From assembly GCF_000255115.2 (NCBI RefSeq), contig NC_018068.1, positions 186,001 through 250,000 on the forward strand: DNA of 64,000 nt, read 5' to 3'. The notes below the pieces were generated by a model. It ran no database searches and was not told the DNA's origin. It saw only the letters and a program-made list of their open reading frames with translations. How positions within the stretch are numbered: position 1 is the stretch's first letter; every line of letters begins with the position of its first letter. Source of the DNA: Desulfosporosinus acidiphilus SJ4. GTDB taxonomy: Bacteria > Bacillota > Desulfitobacteriia > Desulfitobacteriales > Desulfitobacteriaceae. The position numbers and the translations under genes were made by a program. Below, in pieces: positions 18,345-26,706 of this stretch.

Positions 18345-19283
18345 ATGGAACTGCCCAGTTGGTTAAGTGAAATGAGTCCTGCGTTATGCCGCTGTGGCTG
18401 TGGTGGTCGCAGGAAAGGAAATTTTATCGAGAAGACACTGCGGGATATCGTCAGGATTATCCAAGACGCCGTCTTTTCAGAGGAAATTGCCCGGCGGCCG
18501 GGGCTCTTACAAAGTTTGGACTCACGAGTTAAAGTGACTGCTCTGATATATCTTTTGGTTGTAGTTAATTTATGTTCACACCTTTCTCTATTATGGGGTT
18601 TTTATTTCGTTTTGCTCGCAGTGGCAGTGGTTTCCCGTCTCCCCCTGCGCCAGGTGGTGGTTAGGGTCTGGCTGGTTATTCCCTTGTTTACAGGGATCAT
18701 GGTCCTGCCTTCATTATTTAACTGGGTTCGTCCCGGTGAGCCGTTGTGGGTTATAGCCAATTTTCATCACCCCCTGCACTTGGGCTTCTTAGCGTTTCCT
18801 TCAACCTTGTCGGTCACCAGGCAAGGATTATGGGGGGGGATTATGCTGGTAAGCCGGGTGGGAATCTCAGTGTCATTAGCTGTCATACTCACCTTGAGCA
18901 CCCGTTGGATGGATTTTCTGCGTGCTTTGCGTGCCTTCTTTGTCCCGAAGATTTTCATTATGACCCTCGAAATGACTTATCGTTATATTTTTGTCTTGGT
19001 TACAGCTATGGAAGAAATGTTCTTAGCTCGTAAGGCTCGTGATGCCGGTCAATCGGCACCCAAAGAAGAGCGGCGATTTGTAGCATCAGCAGTGGGAGGA
19101 TTATTTGGCAAGTCGCTGCAAATGAGTGAAGAAGTATATTGGGCCATGACTGCCCGGGGTTATTCCGGCGAAATACGACTTCTGCAAAGTTCCCGGCTGA
19201 ACTGGAGAGATGCCATAATTTTGTTGCTGGTGATTCTGGCAGGATTGATTTTGATTGCTGCCAACCAAGTCATGGGCGGATGA
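18345..19283 (+). CDS. cbiQ: Ni/Co ECF transporter T component (CbiQ family)
   Basis: The 312-residue protein has a T-component transmembrane core and the conserved cytosolic motifs of CbiQ: AEEMFLARKARDAG-like ALFLARKARDAG region at about 225-235 and AMTARGYSGEIR near 265, which couple to the ATPase. It has an N-terminal extension with Cys15, Cys17 and Cys19 (ALCRCGCGG) that could hold a metal ion. Its stop overlaps the start of the CbiO gene. Confidence 0.88.
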   Translation: MELPSWLSEMSPALCRCGCGGRRKGNFIEKTLRDIVRIIQDAVFSEEIARRPGLLQSLDSRVKVTALIYLLVVVNLCSHLSLLWGFYFVLLAVAVVSRLPLRQVVVRVWLVIPLFTGIMVLPSLFNWVRPGEPLWVIANFHHPLHLGFLAFPSTLSVTRQGLWGGIMLVSRVGISVSLAVILTLSTRWMDFLRALRAFFVPKIFIMTLEMTYRYIFVLVTAMEEMFLARKARDAGQSAPKEERRFVASAVGGLFGKSLQMSEEVYWAMTARGYSGEIRLLQSSRLNWRDAIILLLVILAGLILIAANQVMGG

Positions 19284-20080
19284 AAGGAGATCTTTATTTG
19301 GACACCATTTTTGACATCCTTGATGTATCTTACTCATATCTGCCCGGTTATGCCGTGCTGTCAGGTATTAACTTAAGTATTCAGAAAGGTGAAGGTTTAG
19401 TGATCCTCGGGGCTAACGGGAGCGGTAAGTCCACTTTGCTTAAAATGCTCTGTGGACTCATCCATCCTGAGAAAGGTGAAATTTTGGCTTTTGGCCAAAA
19501 ATTAACCGAAGATGCTTTGCGTGATCCTAAGTTTCTGCAGGATTTCAGGCAGCGAGTGGGTTTTGTTTTTCAAAACTCTGATGCGCAGCTCTTTTCGGCG
19601 ACGGTCCGGGATGAGCTGGCTTTCGCTCCCTTACAGGCCGGTTTTCCGAAGGAGACAGTGCTTAAGAGGGTGGACGATATCGCCGGACTGGTAGGTATTC
19701 GCAGCCTTCTGGACCGGGCTCCATATAGACTAAGCGGAGGTGAAAAGAAAAAGGTCGCCTTAGCCTGTGTTCTAACAGTGAATCCCGAGGTCTTATTCCT
19801 GGATGAACCGACGAACGGTCTTGATCCGCGCACCCAGTTCTGGCTGGTTGAGTTTCTTCAGTCCTTGCAAAAGGCGGGCAAGACGGTTATTATGGCAACC
19901 CACGATCTGTCCCTTGTTGAAGAATTAGCTCAGCGTGTCATTATTTTTCGAGAGGATCACACAATAGCGGCGGATGGCAGACCGCTGCAAGTGCTCTCGA
20001 ATCGTGAACTGCTCTTAGAGGTGAACTTAATTCATGAGCGGTCTCATTTCCATCTGGGTGGGAATCGACAGCACAGTTAA
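19280..20080 (+). CDS. cbiO: Ni/Co ECF transporter ATPase (CbiO family)
   Basis: An ABC ATPase of about 266 residues with Walker A GANGSGKST, a Q-loop (FVFQNSDAQLFS, typical of the CbiO/EcfA family), signature LSGGEKKK, Walker B VLFLDEPTNGLDP and the H-loop ATHD. The ATG at 19280 overlaps the CbiQ stop (ATGA); a TTG at 19298 has a better AAAGGAGA site 7 nt upstream and may be the true start. It powers uptake by CbiM/CbiQ. Confidence 0.9.
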   Translation: MKGDLYLDTIFDILDVSYSYLPGYAVLSGINLSIQKGEGLVILGANGSGKSTLLKMLCGLIHPEKGEILAFGQKLTEDALRDPKFLQDFRQRVGFVFQNSDAQLFSATVRDELAFAPLQAGFPKETVLKRVDDIAGLVGIRSLLDRAPYRLSGGEKKKVALACVLTVNPEVLFLDEPTNGLDPRTQFWLVEFLQSLQKAGKTVIMATHDLSLVEELAQRVIIFREDHTIAADGRPLQVLSNRELLLEVNLIHERSHFHLGGNRQHS

Positions 20081-20128
20081 AGTTTAGGTGAAGGGAAATT
20101 TATGTAACCGTAGGAGGAGGAATTTGTA

Positions 20129-21154
20129 ATGCATATTCCTGACGGATATCTCAGTCCGCAAACCGATGCAATTCTAGGTCTTACCAGTGCGATTGCTGCT
20201 GCAGGGGCAGCTTACAAAACGGCTCATACGCTGAGAGCCAAATACATCCCCATGCTTTCTATCGGAGCAGCTTTTTCGTTTACAATTATGATGTTTAATG
20301 TACCTATTCCTGACGGCACAACAGCCCATGCGGTGGGCGGGAGTCTCCTAGCTGTCCTCCTTGGACCGTGGGCTGCTATGATTAGCGTGTCTATTGCTTT
20401 GATTATTCAGGCTCTCTTTTTCGGAGACGGGGGCATTTTGGCTCTAGGGGCCAATATTATGAATATGGCAGTTGTTCTGCCCTTTGTGAGCTATGGTATT
20501 TACCGGCTTATAGCGGGAAGAAGTTCCCTTGGCTCCAAACGTCAATGGATTGGAGCGGCTCTTGCAGGGTATATCGGTCTCTCGGCGGCTGCCCTTTGTG
20601 CCGGCATTGAGTTTGGATTACAGCCTATACTCTTCCATGCAGCCAATGGAACTCCGCTTTACAGTCCTTATAGCCTGAATATTGCCGTTCCCGCCATGCT
20701 CTTCGCTCATTTGACAGTTGCAGGTCCAGTGGAGGGCTTGGTCAGCGCTCTGGTGCTTACTTATTTGCAGCGTACCAATCCGGGAATGTTGCAACTGAAG
20801 TCCAGTCCGGAAAAATCAGCCGGCGGCTTCCATTACCGAAAGCTGATCATAGGCTTAATAATCCTAGCCGTACTCTCTCCTTTGGGATTGTTGGCTTCAG
20901 GTACGGCCTGGGGCGAATGGGGCGGAGAAGAACTGCAAGATAAAGTGGGATTTATTCCCGGTGGTTTACAGAAATTTGGAGATTTCTGGCGACATACTCT
21001 TCTAAAGGATTATGGCGTTTCAGGGTATGATCACACCTTTTGGCAGCAAGCTCTGGGTTATCTTCTCTCCGCGTTTTTTGGTCTGTTGGTTATTGGCTTG
21101 ATTACGTTAATTATTCAACGACTTCTGCGCAGATCTCAGGAACGAATCAGTTAG
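20129..21154 (+). CDS. cbiM: Ni/Co ECF transporter substrate component (CbiM with C-terminal PDGLE/CbiN-like part)
   Basis: The 341-residue protein begins MHIPDGYLS; the N-terminal Met-His is the metal-binding signature of CbiM/NikM. It is followed by PIPDGTTAHAVGG with the second metal-site His, then about seven spans. From about residue 230 a second part (two spans with a loop) resembles the PDGLE/CbiN domain, so CbiM and CbiN are fused. With CooT upstream, nickel is the more likely substrate, cobalt the alternative. GGAGGAGG precedes the ATG. Confidence 0.9.
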   Translation: MHIPDGYLSPQTDAILGLTSAIAAAGAAYKTAHTLRAKYIPMLSIGAAFSFTIMMFNVPIPDGTTAHAVGGSLLAVLLGPWAAMISVSIALIIQALFFGDGGILALGANIMNMAVVLPFVSYGIYRLIAGRSSLGSKRQWIGAALAGYIGLSAAALCAGIEFGLQPILFHAANGTPLYSPYSLNIAVPAMLFAHLTVAGPVEGLVSALVLTYLQRTNPGMLQLKSSPEKSAGGFHYRKLIIGLIILAVLSPLGLLASGTAWGEWGGEELQDKVGFIPGGLQKFGDFWRHTLLKDYGVSGYDHTFWQQALGYLLSAFFGLLVIGLITLIIQRLLRRSQERIS

Positions 21155-21159
21155 GGTGC

Positions 21160-22347
21160 CTAGCGTGCTGCAGCACGTTGGGTACGAGCCGCAGGATGGC
21201 TTTTCATAAAGAAACCGAAGAGGCCTGCTAAAATTGGGAGGAGAAAAATAACGTCGACTGCCGACGTAAGTCCCCAAGTGTCAGCGATGCTGCCGATGAA
21301 TATGACGGCCAGCCCGCCTAATCCCCCGGCAAATCCCATGGTCAGACCCGCAGCCAAAGCCTTATTTTCCGGAATCGCTTCCTGAGCAGCTACAACGGTT
21401 ACCGAAAAGCTGGACAATAGGGCCGCTCCGGCTAAAGCCAGAAAAAGAGTGCTAACAGCGCCTTCGGTATAAAGAAAACCAAAGAATAGGGGAGTTGAGA
21501 GAATAAGAGAGCCGACAATCAGCGGCTTTCGTCCGTAATAATCAGATATAAATCCGCCGATCACTCCGCCGATTGCTCCGGAAGCAAGCATGATAGTTAC
21601 CAGATGACTTCCGGCAATATTTGATAGGTTTTCAGATTTAAAATAAAGCGGCAGGATCGTTAACATCGCAGTATAGGCCAGAGAGCGAATTGCAATGACA
21701 GCAATAATAGCTAAAAGTTCCGGACCGGCTGTTTTCAGGGAGCGAACTACGACATTAAACGGAGTATTGGCGCCAACCAAGAGATTGTTGCGCGGTGCAT
21801 AAAGCAGCAATAGGATTGCTACGAGAATACCAGGGATTACTGTCACGAGAGTAGCCCGTAATCCGTAAGCTTGAAATAGGGGTACTAGAAGTAGTGGACT
21901 TAAAGCAAAACCGAAATTTCCGAAAGCTACAAATCCGGACAATAAGACGGCTTTACGGTCGCCGCTTAAAACATTGACCATTGTGGAAGCCTGGGGATGA
22001 AATGCGGCCGTACCGAGTCCGGCTAAGGCGGCTAAAGTGACAAGCAAGAGGTAATTATGGACAATTCCGGTTAAACTTAGCATGACTCCCATCCAAAGAG
22101 TACCTACATAGACAAGCCAGCGTTTTCCTTGACGATCGAGAAAATATCCGAAAAGCGGCTGAACCAGCGATGAGGATATGGTAAAGGCTGAAACTAAAAT
22201 GGCTGCCCGGGTCGCTGTAAAACCTGGCGTTAAGGCAACCAGGAAGGGAAGCATTTGGGGAAGATAATTGCTGTATAAGTCATTTAAAAGATGGGCTAAA
22301 GAGAGCACACCGATTTTTAAATATTCAATCCCTTGGTTCTGACTCAT
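21160..22347 (-). CDS. MFS transporter, fosmidomycin-resistance (Fsr)-like
   Basis: The 395-residue, 12-span protein opens with LSLAHLLNDLYSNYLPQMLPFLV, the recognisable N-terminus of Fsr-type exporters, and has GYFLDRQGKR between spans 2 and 3. It likely exports small hydrophilic or antibiotic-like molecules by proton antiport. GAGAGGAG precedes the ATG. It converges on the CbiM gene with 5 nt between the stop codons. Confidence 0.85.
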   Translation of the reverse strand: MSQNQGIEYLKIGVLSLAHLLNDLYSNYLPQMLPFLVALTPGFTATRAAILVSAFTISSSLVQPLFGYFLDRQGKRWLVYVGTLWMGVMLSLTGIVHNYLLLVTLAALAGLGTAAFHPQASTMVNVLSGDRKAVLLSGFVAFGNFGFALSPLLLVPLFQAYGLRATLVTVIPGILVAILLLLYAPRNNLLVGANTPFNVVVRSLKTAGPELLAIIAVIAIRSLAYTAMLTILPLYFKSENLSNIAGSHLVTIMLASGAIGGVIGGFISDYYGRKPLIVGSLILSTPLFFGFLYTEGAVSTLFLALAGAALLSSFSVTVVAAQEAIPENKALAAGLTMGFAGGLGGLAVIFIGSIADTWGLTSAVDVIFLLPILAGLFGFFMKSHPAARTQRAAAR

Positions 22348-22473
22348 GGGAAGACTCCTCTCGAAACTAAATTCTTAAATTAACTTACCTTGATAATAGT
22401 TTATTTCATTAATGCGGGCGTTTTAACCACATGGAGGTCTCGATGGAAGAAGGACATTAATGGAACTAAAGTT

Positions 22474-22519
22474 CCAGGATAGTGCAAGAATAAGCATACT
22501 TATTCCCGCACTATCCTGG
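22474..22519. repeat. Long inverted repeat (12 + 7 bp stem)
   Basis: CCAGGATAGTGC (22474-22485) pairs with GCACTATCCTGG (22508-22519), with a further AGAATAAG/CTTATTC inner stem. The same CCAGGATAGTGC word recurs near 17004 after the DUF523 gene, so it may be a dispersed repeat rather than a plain terminator. No T-run follows. Confidence 0.6.
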
Positions 22520-22648
22520 TTAAAACAGTATTACTAATAATTTAATCTCCTGACCTATAACAGTCAAGCAAATTTTTTGATCTCAAAATACTCCCCCGAA
22601 GAAATCGAAGGAGTAAGGAGCCGTTCCATAATATGTATTTAGACGTTT

Positions 22649-22699
22649 AAAACCCTGCATATTAGTGGATGATTTAAACCACAATTTATGCAGGGTTTT
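22649..22699. terminator. Hairpin after the ferredoxin gene
   Basis: AAAACCCTGCATA (22649-22661) pairs with TATGCAGGGTTTT (22687-22699). The ferredoxin stop codon is 8 nt away on the minus strand, so this is its probable terminator. Confidence 0.65.
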
Positions 22700-22706
22700 A
22701 TTTTTT

Positions 22707-22892
22707 TCATTCTATCGTAATAGCTTCCACTGGGCAGTTGTTTGCTGCATCTTTAGTCAATTTCTCCAATTCTTGAGGAATAGGATTAATATAGGCTTCG
22801 GCAATCCCGAAACCGTTCATTCTGAAGACCTGAGGACAAATTGACTCACAGGCAGCGCATCCAATGCAATCAGAACTCACAGAAGCATACAT
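22707..22892 (-). CDS. Ferredoxin, single [4Fe-4S]-type
   Basis: The 61-residue protein has C-IGC-AAC-ESICPQVF and a later NNCPVEAI, giving the CxxCxxC...CP ligand set of monocluster ferredoxins. It acts as a soluble low-potential electron carrier. The ATG at 22892 was chosen because AAAGGAG lies just upstream; an ATG 18 nt earlier overlaps that site. Monocistronic; the partner is not evident. Confidence 0.9.
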   Translation of the reverse strand: MYASVSSDCIGCAACESICPQVFRMNGFGIAEAYINPIPQELEKLTKDAANNCPVEAITIE

Positions 22893-22933
22893 AGGTTTAT
22901 CTCCTTTCATGAGTATCGGGAATATAATTCGAT

Positions 22934-22973
22934 ACTAAAGTTAGGATAACTAAAGTTAGATAACTAAAGTTAG
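22934..22973. repeat. Three copies of an 11-bp word upstream of ferredoxin
   Basis: ACTAAAGTTAG occurs at 22934, 22949 and 22963, spaced 15 and 14 nt. The array lies 40-80 nt upstream of the ferredoxin start, where a regulator could bind on successive helical turns (spacing is not an exact multiple of a turn). Confidence 0.55.
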
Positions 22974-23278
22974 GGCAACGAAAAATACAATTACTAAAAT
23001 CAGAATAATAAATCGCCATAATAAAATTCTAATGCAGGTAGAAATATAACTAGAATTAAGATAGCGTAATTATCCCATCAGAGTCAATATTGTTTTTCAC
23101 TTTCGTTAGCCGGCTGGAAATCAGAATCAGCCTTGGCAACCCCCGCTAGCACAGCAGGATTAAGGTTGAGTCAGGAGAACTGAGGGATTCTGCAGTGATG
23201 TTGAACTCGTCAAGAAAAATGATATAATCAATCAAATATTGAAATATATACTATTTTTGAGAAATGGAAGGGAAAACA

Positions 23279-23851
23279 ATGGCTCATAAATTTAATCCGG
23301 CGAACAAAAAGAAACTCGATGATCCGTGGCGGCGGCAGAATCTCCCGCCTATCTCTACATTACAGGAGCTGGGTCTCAGTCCTGATGATACCGTCGCTGA
23401 TATTGGGTGTGGGATCGGATATTTTACCATTCCGGCTGCCGAATTCATCGCATCATCGAACAGCACTTTTGCCTTGGATACTTCAGAAGAGATGCTGGCT
23501 GAAGTCGAAAAAAGGTCCGGTGCTGCCGGAGTATTAAATATCGTTTTAGTTAAGACTGAAGAATATGACTTGAAACTTCCCAATGAATCCGTAAGTTTTG
23601 CAATTCTCGTCAATGTGCTTCATGAGATTGACAACAAAATACAATTTCTTGAGGAAATCAATCGTATCGTTAAAACCGGAGGAAAAATAGCACTGATCGA
23701 CTGGGAGAAAAAGAAAACGGAAATGGGTCCGCCTCTTGATCACCGATTAAGCAGTGAGGACGTTAAAGGTCTATTGCAAAGGACAGGATGGGAGCTTATA
23801 AAAGAGGTTTCCTTGGCAGAGGTATTTTATGGTTTAGTTGCTGTCAAATAA
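23279..23851 (+). CDS. SAM-dependent methyltransferase
   Basis: The 190-residue class I methyltransferase has motif I VADIGCGIGYFT (about residue 42), an acidic residue at the end of strand 2 (ALDTSEEML) and motif post-I VNVLHEID. The ATG at 23279 follows AAGGGAA. The substrate is unknown: members of this UbiE/Methyltransf_11-type group act on quinones, metals or small molecules. Single gene. Confidence 0.85.
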   Translation: MAHKFNPANKKKLDDPWRRQNLPPISTLQELGLSPDDTVADIGCGIGYFTIPAAEFIASSNSTFALDTSEEMLAEVEKRSGAAGVLNIVLVKTEEYDLKLPNESVSFAILVNVLHEIDNKIQFLEEINRIVKTGGKIALIDWEKKKTEMGPPLDHRLSSEDVKGLLQRTGWELIKEVSLAEVFYGLVAVK

Positions 23852-23891
23852 TAAGAAATCCATATACCGTAAGTAATGAACTAGATTTATT

Positions 23892-23908
23892 TGGGATACG
23901 GTATACCA
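23892..23908. promoter_or_regulatory. GntR operator upstream of its own gene
   Basis: TGGGATA-CGG-TATACCA is a near-perfect inverted repeat about 76 nt before the GntR gene. It matches the palindrome at 24747-24769 before the chromate transporter genes, so it is probably the regulator's binding site (autoregulation). A further half site (ATACCGTA) lies near 23864. Confidence 0.65.
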
Positions 23909-23983
23909 TTTTTCTCTTGCCTTTTTAACAGAAAAAGATTTATAATGAGGTTGCTGCAGAGATAAATCTAAGGGGAGAAGTCA

Positions 23984-24667
23984 ATGGACTATCGATTTTC
24001 ACCGATTAAATATAATGATTCTGGACATATCCGTGATTCAGTGTTTTCCATCCTCAGGAATGCCATTCTTGAGAAAAAACTGGAACCTGGGGAAAGACTC
24101 GTAGAACGAAATATTGCGGAACAATTAGGAGTTAGCAGGACTCCTGTACGTGAAGCAATACGTAAGCTTGAATTAGAGAGACTGGTGACCCATATTCCGC
24201 GCAAAGGAGTTGTGGTTTCCGAATTTACGAAGGCCGATATTATTGAAATATTGCTCATCAGGGCTTCTTTGGAAGCGCTGATGAGCAATATAGCAGCGAC
24301 CAAAATCAAAACCAAAGAGGTAGAACGTTTGGCCTCTCTCGCTCAGCACATTTCCGATGAGCAAAAAAGTGGAAACATGAAAAAATCAAATCAGTTAAAT
24401 GATACGTTTCATGAGATTATCTATAAGGCCGCAGAGAGTCCGAGATTGTATAACTTATTCAGCACTTTGAGGGAATATATTACGAAGTTTACCCAAGTGG
24501 CCTACTCTAAGCCAGGGCGTCCCGAAGAGGTTTGGCAAGAACACAACGAGATTATCGAAGCCTTACGTGCGCAAGATAGTTTCAGAGCCGAAACTGCTGC
24601 GAAACGACATGTCGAGAACTCGAATAAAGCCTTTCTTGAAATGGCATTTTCCCAAGATGAACCTTAA
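23984..24667 (+). CDS. GntR-family (FadR/FCD type) regulator
   Basis: The 227-residue protein has an N-terminal winged helix (about 20-85: ERNIAEQLGVSRTPVREAIRKLELERLV) and an all-helical FCD ligand domain with metal-binding-type residues (Asp and His in NDTFHEIIYKAA; His in AKRHVENS). It lies between two matching palindromes, one before itself and one before the chromate transporter pair, and likely controls both. GGGGAGAAG precedes the ATG. The ligand is unknown. Confidence 0.9.
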   Translation: MDYRFSPIKYNDSGHIRDSVFSILRNAILEKKLEPGERLVERNIAEQLGVSRTPVREAIRKLELERLVTHIPRKGVVVSEFTKADIIEILLIRASLEALMSNIAATKIKTKEVERLASLAQHISDEQKSGNMKKSNQLNDTFHEIIYKAAESPRLYNLFSTLREYITKFTQVAYSKPGRPEEVWQEHNEIIEALRAQDSFRAETAAKRHVENSNKAFLEMAFSQDEP

Positions 24668-24689
24668 CTACTTTGGACTTCGATTTAAA

Positions 24690-24740
24690 GGTTTTATGTT
24701 AAGGGTTTTATGTTAAGGGTTTTATGTTAAGGGTTTTATG
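24690..24740. repeat. 14-bp tandem repeat, about 3.6 copies
   Basis: GGTTTTATGTTAAG repeats exactly at 24690, 24704 and 24718, with a partial fourth copy. It lies between the GntR stop and the operator of the chromate transporter genes. A short array like this is prone to slippage and could change promoter spacing. Confidence 0.85.
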
Positions 24741-24746
24741 CAATTA

Positions 24747-24769
24747 TTTTGGTATACCGTATACCAAAA
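24747..24769. promoter_or_regulatory. GntR operator upstream of the chromate transporter genes
   Basis: TTTTGGTATA (24747-24756) and TATACCAAAA (24760-24769) flank a CCG centre in a perfect 10-3-10 palindrome, about 80 nt before the first transporter ATG. It shares the TGG(T/G)ATA-N3-TATACCA core with 23892-23908. Confidence 0.7.
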
Positions 24770-24849
24770 TATTCAAATAGATAAAAGGGTAAGCTTGTAA
24801 AGGAACCTTCGATTTCTGAGGCAAAATTTGATAAGTCAGGGGAGATAGT

Positions 24850-25416
24850 ATGGGAATATATCTAGAGATGTTTATTACGTTCTTTAAAATCGGCTGTCTG
24901 GCCTTCGGCGGGGGTTATGCTGTAATAGCCATATTACAGAAAGAAGTGGTTGAATTAAAACAATGGGTCACGAATGATGAATTGACAGATATTATGGCTA
25001 TTTCTCAGACTCTGCCGGGAATTATTTTTGTTAATTCAGCAACGATGATTGGCTATCGGAAGAAAGGGCTTTTAGGGGCAACCGTTGCCACCATCACATC
25101 CTGCCTTCCGACCTTCTTACTGATCCTGCTTCTGACCTTTGTAATTTGGGGAGTTACGGATAACCCTATCGTCCATAAAGCTTTTATAGGAATTCTTCTT
25201 GGCGTCACAGCTCTAATACTTAATTCAGTGAAGAAAACCTGGAAAACTGCAGTGAAACATTATTCAGATGTAATCTTGGCTCTTCTCTCTGCTGCTTTAA
25301 TGCTCTTTACAAACATCAATGTTGTTATTGTTCTTTTGCTTTTAGCGGCTTTGGGCTTTGCCAAGAATATCTACTTTCTGAAAAAGGAGGAGGGGCAGCA
25401 TGGCAACGCTCATTGA
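24850..25416 (+). CDS. Chromate transporter, N-terminal-type half (ChrA family)
   Basis: The 188-residue membrane protein has the ChrA pattern KIGCLAFGGGYAVIAILQKEVVELKQWV followed by SQTLPGIIFVNSATMIGYRKKG. In many Firmicutes ChrA is split into two short proteins that act together; the second half overlaps its last 17 nt. ChrA exports chromate, but short-chain members next to regulators may carry other anions. Probably under the GntR protein. Confidence 0.87.
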   Translation: MGIYLEMFITFFKIGCLAFGGGYAVIAILQKEVVELKQWVTNDELTDIMAISQTLPGIIFVNSATMIGYRKKGLLGATVATITSCLPTFLLILLLTFVIWGVTDNPIVHKAFIGILLGVTALILNSVKKTWKTAVKHYSDVILALLSAALMLFTNINVVIVLLLLAALGFAKNIYFLKKEEGQHGNAH

Positions 25417-25954
25417 TTTGTTTCTTGTATTTCTGAAGATTGGAGCCGTTAGCTTTGGCGGCGGCTATGCCATGATTCCCTTTTTTGAGACAGAAATGGT
25501 CTCCCATCATTGGGTATCATTAGCTGATTATGTAAAGGTTATTGCAATTGCGCAAGTCGTACCGGGACCTTTCGCCGTGGATTCATCTTCTTATATTGGT
25601 TTTAAAGTAGCGGGTATCGTTGGCGCTTTGATTGCGACGATTGCCCTTTGTATTCCCTCATTCGTTGCTTCGGTAATTATTACTAAGTTTTATACCCAGT
25701 TCAAAGCCAACCGATATGTCAATGCTCTTTTGAAGGGGGTTAGACCTGCTGTTCTTGGCTTGCTCCTCAGTGCTGCTTACATCATTGGCCTAAAGCCTTT
25801 ATACCAAGTCACTCATACCTTTATGTCAATAACAATGCTGAAAGCTATTATTATGACACTTGCGGGATACTTTGTGCTCAACCAGAAAAAGGTTAAGGTT
25901 GGGACATTCACGTTTATCGCTGCAACTGCAGTCGTTGGCATTTTATTATTTTAA
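25400..25954 (+). CDS. Chromate transporter, second half (ChrA family)
   Basis: The 184-residue protein repeats the ChrA pattern (KIGAVSFGGGYAMIPFFETEMV, then VVPGPFAVDSSSYIGFKVAG), homologous to but different from its upstream partner, as expected for a two-gene transporter. AAGGAGGAGG precedes the ATG, which lies inside the upstream gene, so translation is coupled. Confidence 0.87.
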   Translation: MATLIDLFLVFLKIGAVSFGGGYAMIPFFETEMVSHHWVSLADYVKVIAIAQVVPGPFAVDSSSYIGFKVAGIVGALIATIALCIPSFVASVIITKFYTQFKANRYVNALLKGVRPAVLGLLLSAAYIIGLKPLYQVTHTFMSITMLKAIIMTLAGYFVLNQKKVKVGTFTFIAATAVVGILLF

Positions 25955-26000
25955 AATGCCTTAAAAAGTTGAAAACCGTCCTTAGCTTTATTAGACAGAC

Positions 26001-26034
26001 AAAAAACGTGCGATAAAAACTTCGCACGTTTTTT
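26001..26034. terminator. Bidirectional terminator between the transporter genes and ung
   Basis: AAAAAACGTGCGA (26001-26013) pairs with TCGCACGTTTTTT (26022-26034), followed by more T. It sits between convergent genes and serves both strands. Confidence 0.9.
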
Positions 26035-26040
26035 TTATAC

Positions 26041-26706
26041 CTAATCAATTTGCCAGTCAATCGGATCCCTGCCCTTAGAAGTTAAGAAAGCATTAGTTCG
26101 CGAAAAAGGCTTGCTGCCGAAGAAACCTCTGCTGGCCGATAATGGGCTGGGATGAGCGGATTCAATAATTAGATGCTGGGGATTCGTTATAATAGTTTTC
26201 TTGGAGCGTGCATTGTTGCCCCAAAGGATAAAAACAACAGGTTCTGGCTTTTCGTTGACTAGAGAAATGATTCGGTCGGTGAATATTTCCCAGCCTTTGT
26301 TTTGGTGGGAATTTGGTTTTCCTTCTTCTACGGTGAGCGCCGTATTGAGGAGCAAAACACCCTGTTCTGCCCATTTCTTCAGAGAGCCATGACGGGGTAT
26401 AGAACAGCCTAGGTCGGATTGGAGCTCGGCAAAGATGTTTTGCAGGGATTTGGGGAAAGGTACCCCAATATTAACAGAAAAACTAAGTCCCATTCCCTGT
26501 CCAATATTGGGATAGGGGTCTTGTCCTAAAATCACTACCTTAGTGTTCTCATAGGATGTATAGACCAAAGCGTTAAAAACATCTTCCTTCTTAGGAAAAA
26601 TTCGTTTGCTGCGATACTCATCCTTGACCCACTCCAATAATTTAAGATAATAGTCCTTATGTATTTCATCCTCAAGTAGCCGTTTCCAATCTGCTTGAAC
26701 TGCCAT
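26041..26706 (-). CDS. ung: Uracil-DNA glycosylase
   Basis: The 221-residue protein (family 1 UDG length) has the water-activating motif [21 protein letters not shown] and the [17 protein letters not shown] loop with the catalytic His. The usual GQDPYH reads GQDPYP here. It removes uracil from DNA to start base excision repair. The ATG at 26706 has an AAAGGGG site; longer upstream reading lacks one. Single gene. Confidence 0.95.
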   Translation of the reverse strand: MAVQADWKRLLEDEIHKDYYLKLLEWVKDEYRSKRIFPKKEDVFNALVYTSYENTKVVILGQDPYPNIGQGMGLSFSVNIGVPFPKSLQNIFAELQSDLGCSIPRHGSLKKWAEQGVLLLNTALTVEEGKPNSHQNKGWEIFTDRIISLVNEKPEPVVFILWGNNARSKKTIITNPQHLIIESAHPSPLSASRGFFGSKPFSRTNAFLTSKGRDPIDWQID

